Assembly: GCA_017469525.1 (NCBI GenBank)
Contig: JAFUGG010000054.1
Coordinates: 1-64,000 of the forward strand
Direction: 5' to 3'
Length of the DNA stretch: 64,000 nt
Origin: Bacteroidaceae bacterium
GTDB taxonomy: Bacteria > Bacteroidota > Bacteroidia > Bacteroidales > Bacteroidaceae
Positions 41,679 to 49,191 of the stretch are shown one piece after another (the stretch's first letter is position 1; each line of letters opens with the position of its first letter). The notes under the pieces are model-generated. The model saw nothing but the letters and a program-made list of their open reading frames with translations, made no database searches and was not told the DNA's origin. The position numbers were made by a program, and so were the translations under genes.

Positions 41679-42803
41679 ATGAACAATTACATCAAAACGA
41701 CACTTGCTGCCTGCCTGGCTATCTTCAGCAGCACGGCAGCGATGGGGCAAGAACCTGCCGGAAAAGAGAAATCGACGTTGAAAAATGAGGTGAAATCCTT
41801 GACGGAGAAGCCATGGTTCCAGGAACTTTCTTCCCGCATCAAGCTCCACGGCTACGCACAAGCCGGGTACACCTACAGCCACAAGAACGGCGAAACCACC
41901 AACACCTTCGACCTCAAAAGGGTCCTCTTCTGGGCGGAAGCCCGCATCACCGACCGTTGGTCGTTCCTTTTCATGCACGACTTCTCGAGCGTCGTGCAGG
42001 AGTATTACACAGACTACCGCATCACGCGCAACAACGCCCTTACCGTCAGGGTGGGACAATTCAAGAATGGTCTGTCGCTCGAGAACCCTCTCTCCCCTAC
42101 TTCAATGGAGGCCATCGACGTCTATAGCGAGGCTGTGACGTTCCTGACCGGTTGCGGAAGCGACCCACTCCTTGGCGTCCAGTACGGTCGCGACCTGGGT
42201 CTTTCGCTTTTTGGACAAACCAATAACGGCAAGTTCCGCTACGAGCTTGACGTGATGAACGGGCAGGGCATCAACAAGAAGGACGGGAACAACTTCAAAG
42301 ACTTCATAGGCCGCATCGAATACAGGCCGGTTCAAGGGCTCAACATCGTTGCCACGGGACAGATAGGTCGCGGTCACGCCGTCGCCACATCTCTGTATAA
42401 TCCGACGATACAGATAGGTCAAAACTACAAACGTCACCGCTGGACAGCCGGTGCCGACTATAAGTCGAAGGCCTTCAACGTGCATGGCGAGGCTATGCAA
42501 GGCTGGGACGGACCGGCCAAGAGCTGGGGCGCCTACGTCACGGGGGCAGTCCCCCTGGCACGCTTCGGCTCGCCGGAATTAGGAAAGAGGCTGGAGCTTG
42601 TGGCTTCCTACGACTTCTTCAACTTCAACACCGACCTTGGCATGGACCAACACAAAGCCATCGGAGGCCTGCAATACTGGTTCTACAAGAAGTGCCGCCT
42701 GCAGGTGCAGTACGTCTACAAAAGTGCTTTCATCGCTGAAGGCCAGTTCGTCCACGGCGCCAACCACGGCATACAATGCCAGTTGCAAGTGAGGTTCAAT
42801 TAA
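41679..42803 (+). CDS. outer-membrane porin, OprO/P (phosphate-selective) type
   Basis: A 374-residue outer-membrane barrel. A signal peptide (TLAACLAIFSSTAAMGQ) precedes a short helical linker and alternating beta strands: IKLHGYAQAGYTYSH, KRVLFWAEARITDRWSFLF, LTVRVGQFKNGLSLENPLSP. The chain ends in an aromatic-free but strand-like QCQLQVRFN. The family makes anion- or phosphate-selective channels; actual selectivity is not shown. The open frame starts earlier, but ATG 41679 gives the signal peptide. The symporter gene follows after 79 bases, so both may serve uptake of one nutrient. Confidence 0.82.
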   Translation: MNNYIKTTLAACLAIFSSTAAMGQEPAGKEKSTLKNEVKSLTEKPWFQELSSRIKLHGYAQAGYTYSHKNGETTNTFDLKRVLFWAEARITDRWSFLFMHDFSSVVQEYYTDYRITRNNALTVRVGQFKNGLSLENPLSPTSMEAIDVYSEAVTFLTGCGSDPLLGVQYGRDLGLSLFGQTNNGKFRYELDVMNGQGINKKDGNNFKDFIGRIEYRPVQGLNIVATGQIGRGHAVATSLYNPTIQIGQNYKRHRWTAGADYKSKAFNVHGEAMQGWDGPAKSWGAYVTGAVPLARFGSPELGKRLELVASYDFFNFNTDLGMDQHKAIGGLQYWFYKKCRLQVQYVYKSAFIAEGQFVHGANHGIQCQLQVRFN

Positions 42804-42826
42804 AAAGAACAATTATTAATCGATTT

Positions 42827-42858
42827 CGTCATAACGTTATTACGTCATAACGTCATAA
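42827..42858. repeat. tandem 8-bp repeat CGTCATAA
   Basis: Four 8-base units (CGTCATAA, CGTTATTA, CGTCATAA, CGTCATAA) lie between the porin and symporter genes. Confidence 0.65.
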
Positions 42859-42882
42859 CGCAACCAAATACACCATAGTTCT

Positions 42883-44406
42883 ATGATTACCAAAATCCTA
42901 CTTACCATCATCTTCCTCGCCGTTATGGTCGGGGTTGGAATCTATTCCCGCAAGCAGGCTGCCAACGTGGACGGCTTCGTATTCGGCGGGCGTTCTGTGG
43001 GTCCATGGCTCACTGCTTTTGCCTACGGAACAAGTTATTTCTCGGCTGTCGTCTTCGTGGGATACGCCGGACAGTTCGGCTGGAAGTACGGCCTCTCTGC
43101 TACTTGGATAGGCATCGGCAACGCTTTGATTGGCTCCTTGCTTGCCTGGATCGTGCTGGGCCGCAGGACGAAACTCATGACGCAGCACATCGAGAGCCGC
43201 ACGATGCCCGACTTCTTCGGCACACGCTTCCAGAGTCAGAGCCTCAGGGTCGTGGCCTCTGTCATCGTCTTCGCTTTCCTCATCCCCTATACAGCTGGCG
43301 TTTATAAGGGCATATCGACGCTCTTTGAGATGGGATTCGGCATTCCCTACGAGTATTGCGTCATCGGTATGGCGGCCTTCACGGCTGTCTATGTCATCTT
43401 CGGAGGCTATAAGGCAACGGCGATGAACGACTTCATCCAGGGCATCATCATGCTCTTCGGCATCGTCACAATCATTGGTGCCGTGCTCTCTTCGCAGGGA
43501 GGACTGACGGAAGCGGTCAGCAAGATGGCCGCCCTGCCTGCTGATGACGACCCGACGGTCAACGGAGGTTTCGCCTCATGGTTCGGTCCGGACGTTCCCA
43601 ACCTCATCGGCGTGGTCATCCTCACCTCGCTGGGGACGTGGGGACTGCCGCAGATGGTGGGCAAATTCTACAGCATCACGGACGAGAGCGCCATACGTCG
43701 CGGCACGATTATCTCCACCGTCTTTGCCATCATCGTGGCAGGCGGATGCTACTTCCTCGGCGGTTTCGGCCGTCTGTTCGGTATGCCGCCGGTCCTGCCG
43801 AACGGCCGTCTGGACTTCGACTCCATTGTTCCTTCGATGCTGGTCACTTTGCCCGACGTCCTCATCGCGCTTGTCGTGCTGCTGGTCCTCTCGGCATCAA
43901 TGTCCACGCTTGCGTCCTTGGTGCTGACTTCATCGAGCACCATGACGCTCGACCTCATTTATCGTGACAAGAAATCCTTGCCCGGCGAGGTGGAGGAAGG
44001 CAGCATCGACGACACAGTGGCCGAACGGATCGAGCGCCGAAAGGTCGTCGTGATGCGCGTCCTGATAGTATTCTTCATCGTCATCAGTCTGATGCTGGCA
44101 CTCAATCCGCCCACCTTCATCGCCCAGATGATGGGCATCTCGTGGGGAGCCCTCGCAGGAGCCTTCCTCGCGCCCTTCATGTTGGGACTCTACTGGAAAG
44201 GTGTCACGCGCTCGTCCGTCTGGGCATGTTTCGTCTGGGGCGTCGGTCTGACGGTCGTCAACATGCTCCTGGGCAACCCCATCAACCCGATAAACTGCGG
44301 CGCCATCGCCATGTTGGGAGGCTTCCCGGTAGTGTGGATATGCAGCATCGTCAGCCCGAAACTGCCGAAGGCTTACGTCGAGAAGATGTTCGAATGCTAC
44401 CGTTGA
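42883..44406 (+). CDS. sodium:solute symporter (SSS family)
   Basis: A 507-residue transporter with about thirteen helices that couples Na+ entry to solute uptake. Landmarks include DGFVFGGRSVGPWLTAFAYG at the front, FGGYKATAMNDFIQGI, WGLPQMVGKFYSI and ASLVLTSSSTMTLDLIY, which are SSS sodium-site regions. The cytoplasmic loop around residue 370 is charged. Na+ supplied by Na+-NQR fits the energetics of this organism. The solute is unknown; proline, sugar or monocarboxylate type cannot be separated by eye. A strong terminator follows. Confidence 0.88.
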   Translation: MITKILLTIIFLAVMVGVGIYSRKQAANVDGFVFGGRSVGPWLTAFAYGTSYFSAVVFVGYAGQFGWKYGLSATWIGIGNALIGSLLAWIVLGRRTKLMTQHIESRTMPDFFGTRFQSQSLRVVASVIVFAFLIPYTAGVYKGISTLFEMGFGIPYEYCVIGMAAFTAVYVIFGGYKATAMNDFIQGIIMLFGIVTIIGAVLSSQGGLTEAVSKMAALPADDDPTVNGGFASWFGPDVPNLIGVVILTSLGTWGLPQMVGKFYSITDESAIRRGTIISTVFAIIVAGGCYFLGGFGRLFGMPPVLPNGRLDFDSIVPSMLVTLPDVLIALVVLLVLSASMSTLASLVLTSSSTMTLDLIYRDKKSLPGEVEEGSIDDTVAERIERRKVVVMRVLIVFFIVISLMLALNPPTFIAQMMGISWGALAGAFLAPFMLGLYWKGVTRSSVWACFVWGVGLTVVNMLLGNPINPINCGAIAMLGGFPVVWICSIVSPKLPKAYVEKMFECYR

Positions 44407-44437
44407 AGCACCTGAAAAGGCAAACGCACGGATACAC

Positions 44438-44472
44438 AAAAGGCCAAGGCACTCAGCCCTGGCCTTTTTTTT
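44438..44472 (+). terminator. terminator after the symporter
   Basis: AAAAGGCCA pairs with TGGCCTTTT, followed by a run of eight T, 32 bases after the stop codon. Confidence 0.85.
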
Positions 44473-44511
44473 GCCCGTTCCGACAAGCCCCGACGGCCAT
44501 TACACCATAAG

Positions 44512-44588
44512 GGGTTGTTTGCACGTACATGTAGATGCAATTGCACATACATGTAGATGCAATTGCATCTACATGTACATGCAAACCC
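44512..44588. repeat. 22-bp palindromic array, TACATGTA family, copy 1
   Basis: TACATGTA occurs at 44526, 44548 and 44570, exactly 22 bases apart, each unit continuing GATGCAATTGCA. The ends GGGTTGTTTGCA and TGCAAACCC are inverted, so the whole 77 bases form a near-perfect palindrome. The same element is at 51911 and 63053. Confidence 0.85.
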
Positions 44589-44782
44589 TCCACCCTGCCG
44601 CATCGCCCGACATCACCTTCCTGTCACGCATCTCCACAATGTCACGAAAGCCCATACGGCTGCCAATAATGTCCCGTTTCTTCGTGCGAAATTACATTCC
44701 GCACACAGGGAATATCGTCCCGCCCCTCGCGCAATTCGCGCAATTCGTGGTAGGAATCACGCGTCATTGTACATTATTTTCG

Positions 44783-44790
44783 TATATTTG
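44783..44790 (+). promoter_or_regulatory. -7 box of the second sigma operon
   Basis: TATATTTG, 69 bases before the sigma ATG. Confidence 0.5.
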
Positions 44791-44858
44791 CAAAGTTTTT
44801 TCACTTCAGGAGGAACAAAACGCGCACTTCTGCGTCTATAGAATAGAGCAACGTCGAA

Positions 44859-45356
44859 ATGGAGAAAGAAGAGTTCAGCAAGCTTGCCCGACAGATGAGA
44901 GCCGACCTCATGGCCCTGAGCCGCCGCTTTCTTGGCGACGAGACGGAGGCCGAGGACAACGTACAGGACGTGCTGCTGCGGCTCTGGAGCGTGCGGCATC
45001 GGCTCGACGAGGTGCGTTCGCTGCCTGCCCTCACCTTCGCCATCTGCCGAAACCTCTGCATCTCCAAGCTCCGCCGCCACAAGACGATTCCCCTGAGCCT
45101 CAGCGACGAGATACGACTCGCAAGCGAACACGACTCGGCGTGGATGCTCGAGGACGAGGAGAACGCACGCTGGCTGGAGCAGCGCATCGGGGAGCTGCCC
45201 TTCGCACAGATGCAGATCCTGCGCATGAGCCAACAGGACGGCCTCGAGAACAGCGAGATAGCCGAGCTGCTGGGCATCAGCGAAACGACCGTCCGGACCG
45301 CCCTCTCGAAGGCCAGGAAAAAGCTCCTCCAGCAATTCATGAAGCATAATTCTTAA
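44859..45356 (+). CDS. ECF-type RNA polymerase sigma factor, second copy
   Basis: A 165-residue sigma-70 family factor. Region 2: RFLGDETEAEDNVQDVLLRLW and TFAICRNLCISKLRR. Region 4: LPFAQMQILRMSQQDGLENS followed by EIAELLGISETTVRTALSKARKKL. It starts the plus-strand cassette sigma, anti-sigma-like, small secreted protein and outer-membrane protein. The spacing to the next gene is 207 bases, filled by a 12-bp repeat element, unlike the overlapping arrangement in the first cassette. Confidence 0.88.
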   Translation: MEKEEFSKLARQMRADLMALSRRFLGDETEAEDNVQDVLLRLWSVRHRLDEVRSLPALTFAICRNLCISKLRRHKTIPLSLSDEIRLASEHDSAWMLEDEENARWLEQRIGELPFAQMQILRMSQQDGLENSEIAELLGISETTVRTALSKARKKLLQQFMKHNS

Positions 45357-45372
45357 TTCATTTAAGTAAAGA

Positions 45373-45545
45373 AGTTATAAGATGGAGTTAAATAAGAAGT
45401 TATGCGCTACGCGCAGGAAGTTAAGCCAACAAGTTGGCTGGACGATAGCTTTGGATGCTGTCTGCCCGTATGGTATTGTCCTTATATAACTCCCACGAGC
45501 GTAGCGAGTTTACTTCCACTTTAACTTCCACTTTAACTTCAAGAC
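45373..45545. repeat. MITE-like inverted element built of 12-bp repeats
   Basis: The left end has GAAGTTATAAGA, TGGAGTTAAATA and AGAAGTTATGCG; the right end has ACTTCCACTTTA twice and ACTTC, the inverse of the left words. Inside, CGCTACGC (left) faces GCGTAGCG (right). The element sits between sigma and anti-sigma genes that normally overlap. Confidence 0.6.
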
Positions 45546-45563
45546 TTCAGTCAATTCATCACT

Positions 45564-46073
45564 ATGAACGAAGACATCAACGACCTGCTTGCCCGCTACA
45601 TGGAGGGTGAGACCACACAGGAAGAGCAACGGCTCATCGCCGAATATCTCAGGCAGACCGACCCGCTGCCCTACGAGATGAAGCCCTACAAGCAGATGTT
45701 CGACCTCATCGGCGAAAGGCCGGAAGTGCCGACAGCAAAGGCGTTGGAGCACTTTGCAAAAGGCCAAGACCCCTCCAAACCTCCCCTTAAAGGGGAGGCT
45801 TCCTTCGCTGCAAGGTTCTCCCCCTTTAAGGGGGAGTTAGAGAGGGTCTTGGTGCGGAGAGTCCTTCTCCTTGCCGCCGCCTGCATCGCCGCCTTTGCCT
45901 TCATCCTACTCATGCCTCAGAAGGCGGACGAGAACCTCGCCATCGCATACATCGACGGCAAGGAACTCGCCGACCAGACACTCGCCATGCAGATGGGACA
46001 GGAAGCCCTCACGGAGATTTTCAGCAACGGAAATCAGGAACAACAACTAACCGAACTATTCAACGAGCCATGA
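45564..46073 (+). CDS. single-pass membrane protein, likely anti-sigma factor, second copy
   Basis: A 169-residue protein. The front half (INDLLARYMEGETTQEEQRL) resembles the N-terminal helix of anti-sigma regulators; one membrane helix (about 98-116: VLLLAAACIAAFAFILLM) and a periplasmic tail with KELADQTLAMQMGQEAL follow. Residues about 68-96 are a full two-arm short element, making this protein longer than its paralogue at 40631. It overlaps the next gene by 4 bases (ATGA). Confidence 0.75.
   Translation: MNEDINDLLARYMEGETTQEEQRLIAEYLRQTDPLPYEMKPYKQMFDLIGERPEVPTAKALEHFAKGQDPSKPPLKGEASFAARFSPFKGELERVLVRRVLLLAAACIAAFAFILLMPQKADENLAIAYIDGKELADQTLAMQMGQEALTEIFSNGNQEQQLTELFNEP
45766..45850. 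repeat. complete two-arm short element in the second anti-sigma gene
   Basis: AAGACCC at the left and GGGTCTT at the right are exact inverted ends. The inner arms are CCTCCCCTTAAAGGGGAGG and CTCCCCCTTTAAGGGGGAG. All 85 bases are translated in frame just before the membrane helix. Confidence 0.8.
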
Positions 46074-46528
46074 AACATCCGTTCTTATCACTCATCATCT
46101 TCGCCCTCGCCCTACCCCTCGCGGCTCAGGACGGACTGGAAATCAACAAGATATTCAAGGGCGAAGTCGTCAACGAAAAGGCCATGAAGGAAAGCCTTGT
46201 CAAGGGAGACAACCTCGCGCCCTACAAGCTGCGGGTACTCCATACAGCCAAATTCACCGTCGGCGACTCGCGTCGCGACGAGGTGGAGGCGCTTTTCGAG
46301 GAAGACATGAAAGGCCGACTCTCCGAAGACGACGAGAACCTCGAGCTCGAATACCGCGACGGACACCTCTACTATGCCATCGTCCAGCTCACCGACACCC
46401 GCAAGGGTCAGCACCGATACATCTGCTATCAATGCCGAAAGACGACGGGCGGCCACGGCATCACCCTCGTCTATATGGAAGGAAAAGCCAGCCTCTGCGA
46501 CCTCAGAAATACGTTCAAAAAGAAATAA
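46070..46528 (+). CDS. small secreted protein, paralogue of the one at 40202 (DUF6108-like)
   Basis: A 152-residue exported protein with signal peptide (LSLIIFALALPLAAQ). It shares with its paralogue the order LEINKIF..., a charged middle with SRRDEVEALFEEDM, and the C-terminal HRYICYQCRK, GHGITLVYMEGKASLCDLR. The start overlaps the anti-sigma-like gene, which argues that the two proteins work together. Third gene of the second sigma cassette. Function unknown. Confidence 0.74.
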   Translation: MKHPFLSLIIFALALPLAAQDGLEINKIFKGEVVNEKAMKESLVKGDNLAPYKLRVLHTAKFTVGDSRRDEVEALFEEDMKGRLSEDDENLELEYRDGHLYYAIVQLTDTRKGQHRYICYQCRKTTGGHGITLVYMEGKASLCDLRNTFKKK

Positions 46529-46547
46529 CCTAACACATCAACAGACA

Positions 46548-47291
46548 ATGAGACACACACTTACGGCCATCATCCTGCTGGCCATGGCCCTGCAAGGCGT
46601 GCAGGCACAAGACACAAAGAGTGAGGAAAAGCCCGGAGGATGGGACTTCGAACTGCCATCCTTCAAGGTGGGAAAAGCAAAAAAGCATGTCATAGGAGAA
46701 AAAACAATAAGCTTCGGCGGCAGTTTCGGCTTTGGCTTCATCACCGGCATCAACGAGGCAAAAGACGTAGACATAGACATGGGGCAGTCGTTCGAACTGG
46801 AATGGGGCGACGCATTCAGCTACGACGTATGCATCGGCAAGCACGACTTCCTGCACGTCGGGCTGGGCTTCGACTGGAGAAACTACCGCGTGACGGACTA
46901 CAAGATGTTCCAAAAGGACGAACACGGCATCATCTCCATGCAGAATTACCCCGAGGGGACGGAACCAAAGTTCAGCCGAATCCACACGTTCAGCCTGACC
47001 TTTCCCATACAATACTGTCATTACTTGAACAAGAAGGTGCGCTTCGCCGTCGGTCCAGAACTGTATATCACGCCCTATGGCTCGCTCAAGACACGCTTCT
47101 ACGAAGACGGCGAGAAACGGAAACTAACGGCAGGAAACATCCACCAAAGCGTCGTGACCCTCGGCGTGCGAGCCGAAATCATGATCAGCCACTTTGGTAT
47201 CTACTACAAATACAATCCCTTCAACGTCCTGAAGAGCAACTATGGCCCCAAGTTCAGCAGCATGACCGTGGGCCTGATGGTAGGCTTCTGA
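46548..47291 (+). CDS. outer-membrane beta-barrel protein
   Basis: A 247-residue exported protein. The signal peptide (AIILLAMALQGVQAQ) is followed by a polar stretch and then alternating strands such as ISFGGSFGFGFITGI, FLHVGLGFDWRNYRV, VRFAVGPELYITPYG and VVTLGVRAEIMISHFGIYYK. The chain ends MTVGLMVGF, with a terminal Phe as in outer-membrane barrels. It starts 20 bases after the small secreted protein gene and closes the second sigma cassette. Start chosen for the signal peptide; the frame is open further upstream. Confidence 0.78.
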   Translation: MRHTLTAIILLAMALQGVQAQDTKSEEKPGGWDFELPSFKVGKAKKHVIGEKTISFGGSFGFGFITGINEAKDVDIDMGQSFELEWGDAFSYDVCIGKHDFLHVGLGFDWRNYRVTDYKMFQKDEHGIISMQNYPEGTEPKFSRIHTFSLTFPIQYCHYLNKKVRFAVGPELYITPYGSLKTRFYEDGEKRKLTAGNIHQSVVTLGVRAEIMISHFGIYYKYNPFNVLKSNYGPKFSSMTVGLMVGF

Positions 47292-47292
47292 G

Positions 47293-47958
47293 CTAACGGG
47301 CCATGGCGATGAAGGCGATGGAGCGGCGGCATTGGTCGGTGATATACTGCCAGTCCGCCGCTTCTATCCTTTCTTTCGGGAAGAGTTTACTGCCCATTCC
47401 GACGCAGAAGGCACCGGACCGGAACCAAGCCGACAGGTTATCTTCGTCGGGGGAAACGCCTCCCGTGACCATAATCTTGCTCCACGGACACGGAGCCATC
47501 ATGCCTTTCACGAAAGCAGGACCGTAGACGTCGCCCGGAAAGACCTTCGTCACGTCGCATCCCAACTCTTGTGCCGTGCCGATTTCGCTCACCGTTCCGC
47601 ATCCCGGAACATAAGGAACAAGCCGACGATTGCAGACGCGAGCCACATCAGGGTTCAGCAACGGCCCCACCACGAAGCAGGCTCCGAGCTGGATATACAG
47701 GGCAGCCGTGGGTGCATCCACAATCGAGCCGACACCCATCGCCAGCTCAGGACACTCATTCGCCGCGAACTTCACGCATTCAGCAAACACCTCGTGAGCA
47801 AAGTCGCCACGATTCGTAAACTCGAAAGCCCGCACACCACCAGCGTAGCAAGCCTTTATCACCTGCTTCGCGACCTCGGCATCTTTGTGATAGAACACAG
47901 GCACCATGCCCGTCGCCTGCAACTTCTGCAGGACTTGTATCTTGTCGAATTTAGCCAT
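47293..47958 (-). CDS. eda: KDPG/KHG aldolase
   Basis: A 221-residue class I aldolase that splits 2-keto-3-deoxy-6-phosphogluconate into pyruvate and glyceraldehyde-3-phosphate in uronate and Entner-Doudoroff breakdown. The Schiff-base lysine is Lys138 in TKVFPGD; Glu46 and Arg50 lie in [16 protein letters not shown] and [12 protein letters not shown] are further family stretches. It follows the KDG kinase gene by 52 bases on the same strand, so the pair converts 2-keto-3-deoxygluconate to central metabolites. Confidence 0.93.
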   Translation of the reverse strand: MAKFDKIQVLQKLQATGMVPVFYHKDAEVAKQVIKACYAGGVRAFEFTNRGDFAHEVFAECVKFAANECPELAMGVGSIVDAPTAALYIQLGACFVVGPLLNPDVARVCNRRLVPYVPGCGTVSEIGTAQELGCDVTKVFPGDVYGPAFVKGMMAPCPWSKIMVTGGVSPDEDNLSAWFRSGAFCVGMGSKLFPKERIEAADWQYITDQCRRSIAFIAMAR

Positions 47959-47975
47959 TATTCCTATTCTTATTT

Positions 47976-48012
47976 AAGTCCTTCCCTTCAGGGGAGGATT
48001 TAGGAGAGGCTT
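47976..48012. repeat. short element between kdgK and eda
   Basis: AAGTCCTTCCCTTCAGGGGA followed by GGATTTAGGAGAGGCTT; it touches the kdgK stop codon. Confidence 0.6.
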
Positions 48013-49033
48013 ATCTCTCCACTCTTCCATTGCCGTTGCCGTTCATGAGGCTCTCCACCTCGCTGACTGAGACGAGATTGATGTCGCCTGGAATCGTGTG
48101 CTTCAAGGCACTTGCGGCAACCGCGAACTCCAACGCCCACTGCATCGGCTTGCCATTTGCCAAGCCATGAATGAGTCCGGCACAGAAGCTGTCGCCACCA
48201 CCGACGCGGTCCACGATGGGACAAATCTCGTAGCGGCGGCTCAGGTAGAACTCCTTGCCATCGTAAATCATGGCCTTCCAGCCGTTATGCGACGCGCTGA
48301 AACTCTCGCGAAGCGTGCTTACGACGTACTGAAAACCGAACCTCTTTGCCATTCCCTGAAAGATATTCTTGTAGCCGTCGGCATCTGTCTTGCCGTTCTC
48401 GACGTCGGCCTCGGGACGGAAACCAAGGCACTTCTCAGCATCTTCCTCGTTTCCGATGCAGACATCGACGTACTGCATCAGTGGACGCATCACTTTCTGT
48501 GCTTCCTCAGCACTCCACAACTTGTGCCGATAATTGAGGTCACAACTGATGGTCACACCAGCTTTCTTGGCCGCGATGCAAGCCTTCTCGACACACTCGG
48601 CAGTACTCTTCGACAAGGCAGGCGTGATGCCGCTCCAATGGAACCAATCGGCGTCGCGGAAAATGGTGTCGAAGTCGAAATCGTCCGGCATTGCATCGCT
48701 GATGCTGCTATGTGCCCTGTCGTAGATAACCTTACTGGGGCGAAGGCTACTGCCCGTTTCGAGATAATAGATGCCCAGGCGCTCTCCGCCCCGGGCAACA
48801 TATCTCGTGTGCACACCAAAGCGACGAAGGCTGTTGACGGCTGCTTGCCCTATCTCGTGTGTTGGTATCTTGCTGACGAAGAAAGCCTCGTTGCCATAGT
48901 TCTGCAGGCTGACTGCGACATTCGCCTCGCCGCCTCCATAGTTGACATCAAAGCTGTCGGACTGGACGAATCTGCTGTTGCCCGGAGTTGAGAGGCGCAA
49001 CATAATCTCCCCCATTGTTACTATCTTTGCCAT
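48011..49033 (-). CDS. kdgK: PfkB-family sugar kinase, probably 2-dehydro-3-deoxygluconokinase
   Basis: A 340-residue ribokinase-fold kinase. VNYGGGEANVAVSLQNYG lies near the front and the PfkB signature DRVGGGDSFCAGLIHGL with the catalytic Asp near the end. ITPALS, CDLNYRHKLW and GNEEDAEKCLG fit the KDG kinase subgroup, and the aldolase next door supports that substrate. The frame is open upstream, but ATG 49033 (MAKIVTMGEIMLRLS) matches the family and lies 42 bases below a TATCTTTG box. Confidence 0.88.
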   Translation of the reverse strand: MAKIVTMGEIMLRLSTPGNSRFVQSDSFDVNYGGGEANVAVSLQNYGNEAFFVSKIPTHEIGQAAVNSLRRFGVHTRYVARGGERLGIYYLETGSSLRPSKVIYDRAHSSISDAMPDDFDFDTIFRDADWFHWSGITPALSKSTAECVEKACIAAKKAGVTISCDLNYRHKLWSAEEAQKVMRPLMQYVDVCIGNEEDAEKCLGFRPEADVENGKTDADGYKNIFQGMAKRFGFQYVVSTLRESFSASHNGWKAMIYDGKEFYLSRRYEICPIVDRVGGGDSFCAGLIHGLANGKPMQWALEFAVAASALKHTIPGDINLVSVSEVESLMNGNGNGRVER

Positions 49034-49074
49034 ATTTCGATGTGTATTCTTTCTTCTATTGATGTTATCTTGTG

Positions 49075-49082
49075 CAAAGATA
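49075..49082 (-). promoter_or_regulatory. -7 box of kdgK-eda
   Basis: Minus-strand TATCTTTG; no clear -33 TTG. Confidence 0.55.
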
Positions 49083-49191
49083 AGGATTAATTTTGGAAAA
49101 GATAATACTATAATGCAATTAATTTCGGCAAAAGTTGTTTTTTTATTCGAAAAAGAGGATTTGGCAAGGGAAAATGTTGTAACTTCGCGGC

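Larger units (their letters stand above)
44407..44858. other. intergenic region with terminator, 22-bp palindrome array and promoter
   Basis: No gene is seen between the symporter and the second sigma factor. Besides the terminator and the array there is a doubled GCGCAATTC (44729-44747) and the promoter box of the sigma gene. Open frames here are short and built partly from the repeats. Confidence 0.55.

Noticed and set aside
44471..45349. Long plus-strand frame over the TACATGTA array and the second sigma gene
   Set aside because: It reads the repeat as Cys/Tyr/Met-rich peptide and the sigma gene in the wrong frame.
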